This document shows positions 44,803 to 57,164 of a stretch of 64,000 bases of DNA, piece after piece; the stretch's first letter is position 1, and each line of letters opens with the position of its first letter. A program made the translations under genes and the position numbers. Source of the DNA: Norana najaformis. Taxonomy: Eukaryota; Annelida; Clitellata; Crassiclitellata; Hormogastridae. Below the pieces are notes generated by a model. The model was not told where the DNA came from. It ran no database searches and saw nothing but the letters and a program-made list of their open reading frames with translations. The stretch spans positions 5,398,455-5,462,454 of the forward strand of contig OZ029921.1 in NCBI GenBank assembly GCA_964023275.1, read 5' to 3'.

Positions 44803-45115
44803 TCGAATCGTAATCGTAAACTCAAGATTTCTACAGCACCCAACATAAGCTGAGTCACGGGAACTTGCTTATTCACAGGTGATCAGTCAAAACATCATCG
44901 ATAGGCAAGAAGGGTTCGGTTTGAGGTCTAGATCCAAGAGTCAGGCAGGCAGTCAGACAGCTATGGTGGGTGGTGTTTGGAATTGGATCTGAAGGATAAA
45001 TAAGGGAAGAGGATGATTCAGGATAGGATCTGTAGAAGAAGAGTGTTTTCAGTTTTGAGTAGGAGACCTGCACAGAGATTGCAAGGGGTGAAGTGATGGT
45101 AAGTTGAAAGGTATA
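44803..45115 (-). mobile_element. LINE ORF C-terminus and 3' end (GATTAC-tail family), best copy
   Basis: On the minus strand an open frame reads VQVSYSKLKTLFFYRSYPE and ends PFLPIDDVLTDHL then TGA (44871). An untranslated end of about 60 bp and GATTACGATT follow. The SxLKTxLF motif is typical of LINE ORF2 C-termini, showing that the family is 5'-truncated LINE, not SINE. Confidence 0.75.
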
Positions 45116-45744
45116 TAAGAGATGAAAGCTTACCTTACCTTTCTCTATTTCTGAATGTATTTGTTGATTTTGGGGTCTGAAACAATGTTTTTATGTAGCA
45201 GAGTAGGAGAGTTTATTGTGCTAGCTTTAAACTTAAATTTCTGCAGTACATATTTGTCAGTGTAAATATAAAGTAATGTAATAAAATCTGAACGTTAAGT
45301 TTGCAATGATTTAGTTGTCATGGCTATGATCAATGTTAAGCTTATGATTGATTTGTTATGCGTACATTTCGTTATAGTTGATTAATTATGTTCGGCATTG
45401 GACTAGTCAAAGAACTGTACAAAAAACTGAATTTCTAGTCATTGTCTAATTTCATTATTTTAAATATTTAAAAATTGTAATGTTTTTGAAGGAAACTGAT
45501 TTTTCACTGGGCTTTTGAAAAGTAAATTGATTCTTCATACAGTTGTTTAGTAAGTTTTTGTGGTTTACAGGAGATAGTTTCCATAGTTTGGTGTTAATAG
45601 GCTCCTAAAAACTTCAGAAGCTCTCAAAACATTTTAGCACCTCTAACAAACTGGAATGTGAAGTGTAAATGTGCATGTTTTTCTACAGCAACCCTATGGC
45701 CTCGACCCTGATCGTTTTCCAATGAATTTATTGGGTGAGCTCTT

Positions 45745-45830
45745 CGTTATTGCCGAATGGGCACCACGCCATTTAAGGTCCCCGAGTATTGACCATGCTA
45801 GCCTGAGATTAAAATCACTGTCAGTATGTG
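45745..45830 (-). mobile_element. SINE fragment (ATTTAC-tail family)
   Basis: GGGCACCACGCCATTTAAGG, CCATGCTAGCCTGAGATT is the reverse complement of the body of the SINE seen at 5826 and 9931. Confidence 0.6.
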
Positions 45831-46539
45831 AACCGAATCGTCATGCATTGATGCATCTTCAAACAGTGTTGCTAACCAGACCAGTTATGGCTGTATTCTG
45901 AAGCTAGAAGGTTCAACCAGAAGTTGGCAACATAAGTTGATATTAAAAATTTGGCAAAGTCAAGCATAAGGTTGTACAAGTGTTGCTAGTATAATAAACA
46001 AATTGATCACTTATTAACCCAGGCAGAACAGTTTCACTCTTCTGAAAAACAATAGCGTGCAGTGCGATCATGCTTTTGTTTTCTGTAAGTCGTGTTCATG
46101 TTGTATTGGTTCAACCTCTGATTCAAAGCATCCGTTTTTCAAGTGTATGCAAATTTTTAGCCAACGACTAAAGCTGCTCTTTTGCTTTTTAATTGTCTTC
46201 GGGACAAAGAAGAGGCTAAAAATATGGCCAATGCCTATGCTAAAATCGGAAGAATAACGCCTATTCTTAATTTTAGAAAGCCCCAAAACTTGGTCCTACA
46301 TAACTAGGTATAATTATATATCTTTACAGCTATAGTGCATATGTATACATACGCATGTATTAAATTTATGAAGATGTCACTTGTGTGACATAAATGTGCC
46401 GTCATGTGATTTGGTGTTTGATAGCTAACAAAACTTTAAAACCGTAATTAGAATATGTGACAGTTGAAATTAATAATTTTCAATTTTGCAAGTAATCACT
46501 TGAATAATAAGCTAGTTTGCAAAATTTTAAGTCTACTTT

Positions 46540-47725
46540 TCATGCCTATGTAAAGCATGATTGATGGTCCTGCCCTACATTTGTTTGCCAGTTATCTCGG
46601 CCCACGCACTCAGTCAGTATATTTAAATGGATATTATTCATCTAGTGCTTTGTTGACCTGTGGTGTTCCGCAGGGTTCTGTACTTGGTCCTCTCTTGTTT
46701 ACATTATACACCACACCTTTAGGTACACTGCTGGACAATCATTCGTTAGGGTATTTTTTCTATGCAGATGATACCCAAATCTACATTTCATTTGACAGTT
46801 CGTCTTGTCACTCTTCTGCACAGCTGTTGTCTGATGCCTTTGAGAAGCTACAGTCTTGTATGGCAGCAAATAAACTCCTCCTTAACTCATCAAAGACTGA
46901 ATTTCTACTACTTGACACTCCACAGCAACTTGAGAAGTCTGAATGGCTTAAATCCTTGAAGCTGGGTGACTCATTTGTTGAGTTGACTGATACTGCTTGT
47001 GACTTGGGGGTTGTTTTTGATTCAGCTATGTCTCTCACTAACTATGTAAATGATATTTGTAAATCATCATACTTGTATATTCATGACATGTGCAGAATTA
47101 GGCGATATGTCACCATGTCTTCTAGAATATCATTGGCTAATGCATTGGTCTCTAGTCGCCTTGACTACTGTAACTCAATCCTTGTCAGTGTCACAAAGTC
47201 AAATATGCAGAAACTCCACAGAGTTCAGAACTCCTTGTCTAGAGCCATAACAAATACTTCAAAATATGAGCTTATTACCCCGTGCTTAAATCTTTACATT
47301 GGCTTCCTGTTCAGCAAAGGATTTGTTTCAAATTGGGACTTACAGTTTATAAAACATCGAACTACGGCCTACCACAATACTTAAAATCAGTCCTTATTCC
47401 CAAGGCTTATCATTATTCTGCAGTCATTTGATTGTCTTTCTCTGGTCATACCTTGTACTAGAACTGTTCTGGGTGAACGGGGTTTTTCGGTTGCTGTACC
47501 TAAATTTTGGAACTCCCTCCCTGTGTCTATTCGTTCTGCTCAGTCGCTTCTGTCATTTCGTTCTCAGCTTAAAACTTACCTGTTTCAAATTGCTTATCCA
47601 TCATAGGCTGCCTCTGTCTTTTGGACTGACCTGGATATTGACCTGATTGTGGCTTGGCTTTGGTGCGCCATCGGTTGATGCCTTGTGCATTAGACGTCGG
47701 CGAATTAGAAGTTTGTAATTATTAT
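46540..47725 (+). mobile_element. 5'-truncated CR1/L2-like LINE with reverse transcriptase ORF
   Basis: A 275-codon open frame (46557-47384) starts inside the reverse transcriptase palm: GVPQGSVLGPLLF, then the catalytic FFYADDTQIY, LLLNSSKTEFLLL, SSRLDYCNSILVS and KLHRVQNSLSRAI. A frameshift occurs near 47290. Beyond it, ERGFSVAVPKFWNSLPVSI and FRSQLKTYLFQIAYPS complete the C-terminus to a stop at 47605. The 3' end is GCCATCGGTTGATGCCTTGT, a TTAGAAGTTT motif, and an ATT trinucleotide tail at 47717. No endonuclease domain is present. Only a few disabling changes suggest a fairly young insertion. Confidence 0.88.
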
Positions 47726-47820
47726 TATTATGATTGACTGTTAGATGACGCTACTGCTTTGTGTGAAATGTCGTGAATTATAGTGTCGAGTCTTGGCAAA
47801 GTACATAGTCTGTGCCCTCG

Positions 47821-47870
47821 CAGTGTCCAATCCTTCATTCATCAGTCATTCAAATATGGCGGCTTGAATT
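47821..47870 (+). promoter_or_regulatory. Candidate liprin-alpha promoter (CCAAT box and YY1-like site)
   Basis: GTCCAATCC (CCAAT at 47827-47831) is followed by AATATGGCGGC (47853-47863), a YY1-type initiator-proximal motif. The region 47740-48070 is richer in CpG than its surroundings. Downstream liprin-alpha exon 1 begins after an acceptor, so an upstream untranslated exon must exist; this is one candidate. Confidence 0.3.
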
Positions 47871-48394
47871 TGTTGTTGATGTTTATATGAACAACCATCA
47901 TGCCGACTCGAAAGGACAAATTAATTAATTATTATTAATTGTTGATAGTCGTTATTTATTAATATTAATCGTAGTTTGGTCTTTTTTGGTGTGGATGGGA
48001 ATAACTGCTGAATAACAGAGCCTTTCAATTGGTATGCGTCTCTTTCTGCCTTCGGGTTCCGTTGTCCCCGCTAACGTTTGATACATTTATATAGCGCTAG
48101 TACAGTTCAGCCCTTTGTGACAAGTGGATGAATGAGTTACCAAAACTATTTTAGCCATTTAGCTCTTCCGAGAGTGGACCAGTTGGTTTACAAGTTTCGG
48201 TCTTGCTTATCGATTGCTATTCGTATTACCCAACCAAGGGGTTCAGTCAAAGCTTAGGGCCACAGCTGCATTGTTTTTAAATGAACATTTAGATAAGACA
48301 CCCAGTGATGGATGAACCGATAGACAAGGTAAAGGTTTTATAGCGCCAAGTTTAATAAGTTTGGCACTTAAACACGGGTCGTGCGTACAGACGA

Positions 48395-48483
48395 AATAAA
48401 GGGATGAATACCATCAACTGATGCCTGGGGCATTATGATAACGGCGCTATAAAAGTTTTTTTTAGATTAGAGATTAGATTAGA
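48395..48483 (+). mobile_element. LINE 3' end with ATTAG tail
   Basis: CATCAACTGATGCCTGGGGC, ATTATGATAACGGCGC, then AGATTAGAGATTAGATTAG. Same terminus as at 17520 and 49540. Confidence 0.75.
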
Positions 48484-49534
48484 ATACGGAAATGAACACA
48501 TTTGCGTATGCATGTATCTGAGCAATTTAACAATATCTATAGGTACCTCTCTCAAGCACTTAATTATATATCTCTGTCTTCAGACCTATTCAAGGCCCTC
48601 TTGCATCCGAATGAAGTAAAGGGCTGAATACAAAATTTAATGCATTTATGTATGCCTCTATCTCATTTTTACAGTTTCTTCTTAGTGCCTCACTCAAGCA
48701 TTTAATTATATAGCTCCATCTTCAGACCTATTCAAAGGCTGTCTCCACAGAAAAGGCCCCTGTAAGCCTACATGAGGTTATATGAGTGTTCATTACAGTA
48801 TATATTCTGGAACGTTTATATAGCACTACTTTAAGGAGCTTATCTATTCTGTTTGGCAGTACTAAACCAAAAACAGGCAAAACGATCTTTAACCATTGAT
48901 GCAACAAACCCAGGGAAAAAGATCTCTTAAGCTAACCCAAGCAGCAGCCATATGAATGAAGCATTGTCACATGAGAGTGTGTAGCCAGCATTGTTTGATC
49001 TGCAGTTTAGTGGAAATGCAATGTACTCATTTTAAGTTCACCAGGGGGTGATAGTGTAACAGGAATCGTCAATTGTCATGTGTTATGGTGATAAATTGAA
49101 CCCGCATGTAGGCAGAGCCCAACCAACCGATTCACATCCAGAGCTGACAGATGACACCATGTTCAGAGTTCCTGGACAGATGTTGCATCAAGGATGAGGA
49201 GTGAACTGTATTCCTGGACCGTGTTCCACACATGGTTGCCACACCATCCAGCAGCCTCTTGGAGTTGATGAATGAGACATCTTTTCTTGTGGGATAGGCA
49301 GTTGATTGGTTTTAGAACCTCTTTGTGGTTGATGGCCTATGCCACTTCAAAGATCTTCCTTGGCCTTCCTTCACGGAATTCTAGATTTTCCTGGTAGCAG
49401 ATGGCATACAGGTCTGTAGGTCCAAAGCTAAACTGTCCAGCTGGGAACCTGTTGCCCATGAGTGGTAGATGGGTAGTGGCAGCAAGGTATTGATGAAATG
49501 TAACAAAACACTGTCAGAATACACCAGACCCTAA

Positions 49535-49612
49535 TTTGAAGTGACCATCATTTGATGCCTTGGGCATTATGATAATGGCGCTATAGAAGTCATTAGATTA
49601 GATTAGATTTAA
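49535..49612 (+). mobile_element. LINE 3' end with (ATTAG)n tail
   Basis: CATCATTTGATGCCTTGGGC, GATAATGGCGCTATAGAAGT and ATTAGATTAGATT. The cleanest terminus of this family in the window. Confidence 0.8.
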
Positions 49613-50574
49613 CACGAAATTTGAGATCCATATCAAGTTCTGCGTTATGGCAAGGACCACTTTAAACTGAAATGATATTTTGCGACCATATGCATGTCTA
49701 TGAGGCTGTGTGTTTGCAGGTTGTAGTAGGATAATGAAAACATTAGAACTTGGTATGGTCAAGAAAAATGAGTCTTCAGGATACCCCCCCTTGGGCGTCA
49801 CTTGTAAAGGCTGCCTGAAAAAATTCTGTTTATTTTGCAGTTGTATTTTGGGATGGAAGTGATGTTAAATAAATTCAGTTGAATGCTTTGTTTTGTATTC
49901 TTTGATTTGATTTTCTGCTTTGAAGCCATGAACTTCCGGCTGCACATATGGAATGCCATAGATAAGTTTATGTGCCACTTATTTTAGATCAGTGATATAC
50001 ATATAAGTATAAAATAAGATATACGTATAAAATAAGCTTTCATTTGAAAGAAATGATACACAATGAAGAAATTCCTGATTTATTAGGATATTTAATTCAA
50101 GCAGATAAACAAGCATAGTCAAGGATTTGTTAGTAAAGTTGGTGAGCTGTGTTTGCTTCTTGCTGCTAGGGCTGCCTCCTGTTAGCAAAATGCAAGAGTA
50201 CATTACTGCGTGATATTTATAGACTCAATATCTTGTGTTTTGAACTGTCAGAGTAGTCTGTAAGTCAGCTATGGTCGCACTTGACATTAGAACATCATCA
50301 ACTTCATCTTTGTCCTTCACTTGCATTGTCTAGCAGGATAGATCTTGCAGTTGTCTTAGAGAATTAAATAAATTATTTTGACGACGCAACTATGCAAATG
50401 GCACTGATGGAACAAGGTGCAGAGGGTCCACTGGAAGGAATAAATGTTCTTTGTAATTAGGGCTGCATATTCGCACAGTAGCTAGTGAGAGAGCTGTTAA
50501 AGCATCATCACGATGAAGATACATACATTATATAAACATGAACCAAAGAGTGTATAGTACCTTTTAAAGATCTT

Positions 50575-50850
50575 TCCAAAGTGCTGCATGCATTCCTTTC
50601 TACAAATCCTATCCTGATTCTTCCTCTTCCCTTATCTCCCTTTTTGGTTCAATTCCAAAGACTGCCCACCATAGCTGTCTGACTGCCTGCTGGCCTGACT
50701 CTGATCTTGAGCTGGAACTGATTCACGCCCTACTGCCTATCGAATTAGTTTGACTGAGCGCCTGTGAATAAGCTGGTTCCCGCGATGTAGCTTTCGTCGG
50801 GCACAGCAGAAATCTTGAGTTTATGATTACAATTATGATTACACCTATTG
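50575..50850 (+). mobile_element. LINE ORF C-terminus and 3' end with (GATTAC)n tail
   Basis: Sense-strand copy: TACAAATCCTATCCTGATTC, CCACCATAGCTGTCTGACTG, GCGCCTGTGAATAAGCTGG, TTGAGTTTATGATTACAATT. It ends 82 bp before the liprin-alpha exon. Confidence 0.78.
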
Positions 50851-50936
50851 AACTGACCTAAATGAATGCAACTTGATAAGTTTGAAAATGTATGCTAAAC
50901 AGAATTAAAAGTAATTGTAAATATCTTTCAGTAAAA

Positions 50937-51179
50937 ATGTGTGACGTGATGCCGACAATCTTGGAAGACGAGTGCGGTCCTCACGTTCTCGATGACTGCC
51001 TGAGCGAGGACAGTAACAATTTGGAGCAGATGATGGAGAACATGTTGGAGGAAAAGGAAAAGCTGCTGGAAAATCTTCAGGAAGCTCATGAAGAGATTGC
51101 AACCATCAAAGCAGCCCTGGAAGACATGCGTCGCGAGAGAGACCTGCTTCACCGACGTGTGTTCTCCAATCAGCCACAG
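50937..51179 (+). CDS. PPFIA: Liprin-alpha, first coding exon
   Basis: Acceptor CTTTCAG, then TAAAA and ATG at 50937. The exon encodes 81 residues and ends phase 0 at donor GTATGC. The start MCDVMPTILEDE matches the near-invariant liprin-alpha N-terminus. Next come LEQMMENMLEEKEKLLENLQ and ALEDMRRERDLLHRRV, the beginning of the long coiled coil, ending SNQPQ, as in the family. Liprin-alpha is a cytoplasmic scaffold of presynaptic active zones that binds LAR-type receptor phosphatases, RIM and ELKS. Family members run to over 1000 residues with three C-terminal SAM domains; none of that is in the window, so intron 1 is at least 12.8 kb. Reading past the donor gives 15 spurious residues. Confidence 0.88.
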
Positions 51180-51293
51180 GTATGCAGTGAAACGTATTAT
51201 CTGATGATTAAAACCAGACACTAGTGTAGCCAGAATGTTTACAGTACATATTGCTAAGAAGTAGTTGATGCTTAAGCTTCACACTGTACGTTC

Positions 51294-51580
51294 GGCATGG
51301 TGGGTCTATCGGTAATGCGTTTGGTCAGTGATCATGTGGTTGCAGGTTCAGCTCCGTGTAATGACCCTGGGCAAGTTGAACACGCCGTGCCTCTGTCACC
51401 GGGCAGTATAATTTGGTACTGGCATAAGCTGGGAAGTAAATGGCAATTCCTGCGATGCACTGGCCCCATGTCCAGGACCTTGGGATTAATCCATTGCCAT
51501 CTCAATAGGTTAAAGAAAAGGAAATGAGCGCCTCCCCTACATCGCCTTATGGGATATGGGATACTTTACTTTACTTCACA
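51294..51580 (+). mobile_element. tRNA-derived SINE with (TTTAC)n tail, full copy
   Basis: Head GGTGGGTCTATCGGTAATGC followed by GGTTGCAGGTTCAGCTCC, an A-box/B-box pair (B box GGTTCAGCTCC) with about 35 bp between. The body contains CCTCTGTCACCGGGCAGTA and CTGGCATAAGCTGGGAAG, and the tail is TACTTTACTTTACTT. It is the family's best copy. Confidence 0.8.
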
Positions 51581-53309
51581 CTATGGCAGCCAATGCAGTC
51601 AAAGACAACTGCAATACAAATAGACTCACCCTATCATAAAAATTAACTATTTTGAAGTTATTTATGGTGCAATGACTAGGAAAGCCGTACATGTCAGCTT
51701 GCAAATATAAACCAATGACACAAGAAAAGTGAGCATATTTTCTGAGTTTCAGATGATTGTGTGGCTTATGCTTATCATTTATATTTACTTATGGGCAGTG
51801 AAATTGTAATGATGAGCAGAAGAAAGTTTTATTGATTTGGAGTTAATATTTTGAAGTTTTTGGACCTGACTGAATACAATGTTATTTCAGTCCCATAGCT
51901 TGACGACTGTGGTATTGATGGGGATGAACCCCTGGCTTTTGATGTAGCGCATGAGCTTATGCAACCCTTTACTGAACAGTTATACTAATCCAGTAAAGCA
52001 TTGGCTATATGGAGGTACACCTATCATTTCAGACACCAGATTGGGAAAACTAAAGACATTTAAGTTTTGTGACTATTGTTCAGAGTTCGAAAAAAGTGTA
52101 TTGCATTTAATTTTTTAAGATCAATTAATTGCTTGTTTATCACATGCTTCTGTTGTTATGATAGAGTATGTTACACTTTGACCCTGCATTACTTAGGTGC
52201 GGCCCATTATGACCTATTGGTGAATTGATTGAGTTGTATATAATACGCTTATCGATTGATTTTTATCGGCATGCATCAGTTGATTAAGTTGTATGTTGTA
52301 CACTTCTCTCTTGATTGCGTTTTATTTAATACACATACCAGCTGATCGAGTGTTGTATAACATGGTAAACTATGCTAATCAAACAACATATTGACTGATC
52401 TGTACAGTGAGAGATGTAGCAGTGGTGATGCACTAGAGATCTGTGTTTGTGTTGAGACCCTTAATACTGGTATGTAGCACTTTTTAAGTACCTAACAAAA
52501 CCACTGCCCATGCTATAGCCTAATTGGTGTTAAGTCATTAACAACTGAAAAATTTCATCAGTGAGAAGACGGTGCTCATATAACTAGAGAATTCACCACC
52601 AGTGAGCTCCAAACCACTGTGGTTTCCTATCTAGAGTTGACTGTTGACACCATTCTTGGAGTTCCTGGATCGCATAGCATTGAGGATGAGGAACAACAAC
52701 AGATGCTGTACACTTGTATAATGTATCGTCACAATATGTTACACTTCCTTAATGTGATTGCCAGTCAGTCTGTTCACGAAGACATGTCCTTGGTGTCTCT
52801 TAACATCACCAACTCTGCTCTGGTTCCATACTCCACTACATATGTAGCATCTTGCCGTTACAAAATATGCTGCATGTAATAATCTAGCTGTTATCTGATG
52901 TGTTAAGATATGTTCAACAGTGACACAGTTGGACCTGTTAGGTAGTTAAGTGATATGTTACGATGTGTTAAACAGTGATCCCAGGAGCAGTTAAGCACCT
53001 GTTGTCGGGGCAGTGCAGACTAATGTTTGTCTTGCTTGTTGCTAAGTACCTCTTGAATGTAAAAGACTTAGAAAGTTGTTACATCAAGTAGGTGGCCATT
53101 GTCTTTTAATACAATTCAGGAAGAGGAAGAAGTGGAAGAGCAGTATCTTAAGCTAGTCCCAAGAGGCACCACAGGTACAAAGTGTTCATGGCTTCAGCTT
53201 CTTAGCCTCCGCTTATGAAGGTGGGTGCCCAATCCTCTCCCTTCTCGTCTGATCGTCCCACCAACGGTGTCACTGTACTTGTTTGACAGCCGAGTTTGCG
53301 AGGGGACTC

Positions 53310-53400
53310 AGCTGGAGCAGAACTCTTGAAACATCTAACCCCTAACCTCTTGTTTGACAGTCCAGCATGCTAACTACTGGACTGTCATGTGCCCTCTTAA
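53310..53400. mobile_element. tRNA-like SINE fragment
   Basis: TTGACAGTCCAGCATGCTAA plus CTACTGGACTGTC; related to the fragment at 23770-23905. Confidence 0.4.
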
Positions 53401-53520
53401 TACACTACAATGCAACTAAAATGTAATCATGCCTATCCCGTTGTAACAGTTCAGAAGTGCTCATTGAAACCGGACTACCAGATAACATTATCTTGTCTGC
53501 CAAATGATACATCACAGCAT

Positions 53521-53705
53521 CCCGTTCATGGCTTATTTCAGAGATTTGAATCTCAGACTATCACGGTCCGTGCTGGGGGACCTTAAATGGCGTGACACCC
53601 ATTCAAACGGGCAGCAGTGCTGAAAGGTCTCACCAGATAAGTTCATTGCAAAAACCACCGGAGTCGAAAAAACTGTAGAAAAATGTTTACATTTACATTT
53701 ATTTA
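53521..53705 (+). mobile_element. SINE body with ATTTAC tail
   Basis: CATGGCTTATTTCAGAGATT, GGGACCTTAAATGGCGTG, CCATTCAAACGGGCAGC and TTTACATTTACATTTATTTAC. The 5' tRNA-like head is not evident. Confidence 0.7.
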
Positions 53706-54291
53706 CATGAAGTCAAAGACAACGCCTCTAGGGATCCGTACAGCCAAAGATGCTTTACCTTGCCTTGACTTGGAGGGTGAAATGAGTTGCCCTCATGGGA
53801 TGACTCATCTCCACTGAATTTCCTCTTTAATTTTACCTCCATCTGGTGGGCAGGTCTCTTATTAGCTGGAAAGTGGGCCCACTGCTTAGGTACTACCTGC
53901 AGAGTGGGGTTATCTGGTTGGCCGTAACCTCTGGCCGATAAGATTAGAGAATGGTGACAGACCTCTCGCCAGGAATGAGAGAGGTGGTGCACTCTCGTTC
54001 CTGATGAGGGCATAAACAGTCTGGTGGCCCACTCACAGACAATGTGGCCTAGAAACAAGATACTTCTTTCAAATCATCATAAGCAGCCAGCCTCACTAAG
54101 TTTCTGGTGATGATAGGCCACACTGGCTGTTTATTGAGAAACAGTTTATGTTAGTGTAAGTTTTTATACCACTTACTCTCTGCTCCCGGCAGACATTCTT
54201 AAAAGGTGTTTGGATTGGGTTACCCCATTTGGGTAACTGCAGGGTTAATCGCTTACTTTGTGACATTTTCTTCATTGTCATTCCAGGCATC

Positions 54292-54353
54292 ATCACTATC
54301 ATCATCATCATCATCATCATCATTTATTCATTCATTCATTCATTCATTCATTG
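54292..54353. repeat. (CAT)n followed by (CATT)n microsatellite
   Basis: About nine CAT units and seven ATTC units. Confidence 0.92.
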
Positions 54354-54589
54354 TTCCAAACAACAAAATCAGATGCAGTATATAAAAATGCTACTCGGAT
54401 GCAATGTTCAGTCATTGTCATCAACTTGTTATGAGCTTTGTCATCATGTCATGACCAATTGCAATTTATAATTTTATCGTTATCTTCATCAGCATTACTA
54501 GTGTTATCATAAGTGTAATCATTTCCAGGCAGATGCATGAAGTGTTCCTGGGCTTTTTTTCATAGAGGGGTGCAGTGAATGGATAAATT

Positions 54590-54880
54590 TTACAATACCT
54601 TACCTTACCACTGAATTTTAATAACTGTTGCTGATTGAGATTGCGTTGTGTAATAAATATATCCTGTGTATTCTTAACTTACCTTGCTCTTACTGTACCA
54701 ATCCCTACCTTACCATACTCTAAACTACCTTATCTTAGGTTACCTTATCATATCAAAATTTACCTTTATCCTGCTGGTCCTGTTCTTAACTTACTTTACC
54801 TTGTCTTACCCTACTTTACATTGCCATACCCTGCCCTGCAAATACCTTACCTTACACAACCATACTTTACTTTCTTGCAG
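54590..54880. repeat. Degenerate ACCTT pentanucleotide region
   Basis: Repeated TACCTTACC, TACCTTAT and CCCTAC-type units without a strict register. It creates a proline/leucine/tyrosine-rich open frame that is not a gene. Confidence 0.65.
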
Positions 54881-55789
54881 AATGTATGCTGTAAGTGTTT
54901 ATCATTGCACTAGAAGTGTTGTGTCTCATTGTCCCTCTATCCATCTGTCTGTGTATCTGTTTGTCTGTTTGCTAGTCTTTGTGTGTGCATACTGGCATAA
55001 GGCTGGTAGTTAAACCCAAGCTGTATACTTTATAGATCAGAAATATTTTATTTCGCTCCCCGCATTTGTTTAGATTAGCATGGTCTTAAAAGTAATGGCT
55101 GGTAACAGCAGACACTAGTCTGGCTAAAACACTGGCTAACTTCAGATTTCTGTTAACTGAACAATTCTGTGACTGGCAGGATGATGGCAGTCTGGTTAAT
55201 GATAAAAAGGAACCAGTAATCATCTGGCTGTGAGCCACAGTGACTGTGCTAGATTACCATACATGTTGTGTCTGTGAGCATTTGAGCCATGTGTCCAGTG
55301 TTAGCAGATAGTAGTCATACTACAACCGGTAATAAGAATTGTGGTTCATTCTGCATACCTGCAGTAAGACAGTTTAGGGTATTTGTGTATGAGTCATCAT
55401 AATCACAGATCAGATAGTGGGAGTATTTGTAGGTCAAGTGATTTTGCTTATGTCTGAAGTTTAAGTCCTCCATTGTAACGCCTTTTTACAATTCCTTTTT
55501 GCAATCATTACCTAGGTGATTGAACTGCGCAAGAACTTTCTTTAGGTTTGAAAAGGATGTAGCAATTATGTGTGCACAGCTGTTGTCAAATAAAAAGGTT
55601 GTATTTCTTGAAATAATTTTGGCCACTTTGGTGTCTTCTTGCAATCCCTGGGAAATTATCTGGTGGCTTTCAGGAGGTCATGACACAGTTTAAGAGTTGC
55701 ATAACTGCCTTGTGCTTTTGCATTAGACTTATCCAAGAGGTTAAATAGTTAAGTGCATGAATTAAGTAAGTCTGAGTGAAGTACTTGTT

Positions 55790-56110
55790 GATATGTCAGC
55801 AAGTCGCTTAGGTATGTATCAAATCCAAGAGTCATTTGGCACAAGTAATATTCTTAATCACCAGTCAAGTACCTATCTGTAAGACAGTTGATGTGCATAA
55901 GTCATATTTTGAATAACCAGTCAAGTACTTATCCAGTATCGTATTTGTATGCATAAGTCATTTTCTTACTCATCAATCAAGTACTCTTCCATCAGTCAAG
56001 TACTATCCATCAATCATGTATTTTTCAAGTGTGCATAAGTCATGTTCATGATCACCAGTCATGTATTTGTCTGAGTCACTTGGTTTACATAAATCATATT
56101 CTTATCCCTG
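55790..56110. repeat. Degenerate 55-70 bp repeat, left array
   Basis: Repeats of GCATAAGTCATATTCTTAAT and CACCAGTCAAGTACTTATCC with variable spacing. The same unit reappears at 57820-58150. Confidence 0.75.
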
Positions 56111-56845
56111 AGGGGTCAACCATAAATACTTATTAGACAACCTGGGTGGTAAATTACTCCCCCACCCGACTGTAAATCACTTTAAACAATTGCAGAAAGT
56201 GTATATTGTTGAAATACAATATGCAAGACATATAGCAACAGTCTGTAACTAATAATCCCAATCAGAGTGGTGTTTATACTTATCACTGTTCACTTGTGTA
56301 GTCGTCTACACTTTCCAGTGTGCCTGATACATCGCAATCTTGGTTAAATACATTCATTTTTATATCACAATCTTTGTTAAATACATTCGTTTTTATTTCA
56401 CGGTCTTGGTTAAACATATTCATTTTTATATCCGGCCATCCACAAATAAAATGTCAACATCTACAAATTTTGTTGTTGACCTGTTCTTTCTCTCACTACA
56501 CGGCTACGATTCCTTGCTCAGCCAGTGAACATATAGCGTGTTAACAAATGCATTACTTGCTTACACGTGGCTTCGTCCTTTCGCCTTAGTTATGGCTGGA
56601 CTCCTTTGGTTTCTTGGCTATGTGAATGCCTGTAAGTTCAAGTGCTCTCTGGACACTTGGCTGCAGACAAATTGCAGACGGAAGGGATTGGATGTTGATC
56701 CTTGGAAGATGCATTTGTCTTGCCTGACCATGCAGCATTGCCGTCTTAGGACATAAATGTCTGACCAGAGGATTAGTCCACTAGATTCCAAAAGTAGCAT
56801 CACTATCAATGTCACTGGCTGAAGATTCCCTCTGTTGATCACAAA

Positions 56846-57025
56846 TTACTGCAATGTTTTGTTTGCGGCATTTTCCTTTTCTTCAAAGTCAACAAACTCA
56901 GTGCTGTTGGATTCATCTGAGTCAGAGCGGTCGTGTTCGTTCAGAATGGAAGAGAGTTCGTTGTCGTTTCCAGCATCTGTCTCTTCAGCAGTCAAACTGT
57001 GGTCTTCTGATTCTGACAAATGCAT
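56846..57025 (-). CDS. Short acidic ORF of unknown function
   Basis: A 59-residue minus-strand frame begins MHLSESEDHSLTAEETDAGN and ends EEKENAANKTLQ, stop. It is rich in D, E, S and N with coding-like codon choice, unlike the simple repeats nearby. It could be an exon of a nested gene or the acidic N-terminus of a decayed DNA transposase. No splice partners are evident, so I do not assign a function. Confidence 0.3.
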   Translation of the reverse strand: MHLSESEDHSLTAEETDAGNDNELSSILNEHDRSDSDESNSTEFVDFEEKENAANKTLQ

Positions 57026-57164
57026 TTATGCCATAAAGCTGTGTGTCTTGGGTTGTGACTGATACAGGCAGCTATGGAACAAATTATTGGTAAATGAAAT
57101 TTAAGATTAGAATATAACCAAATCTGTGAAATCACGATCAAGACTGATCCTTATGCATATATGC

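Noticed and set aside
51294-51365. Functional tRNA gene
   Set aside because: The A and B boxes belong to a SINE head; the body and TTTAC tail recur elsewhere and no clean cloverleaf is apparent.
54635-55013. Proline/leucine/tyrosine-rich open frames
   Set aside because: They arise from degenerate ACCTT pentanucleotides in two frames at once.
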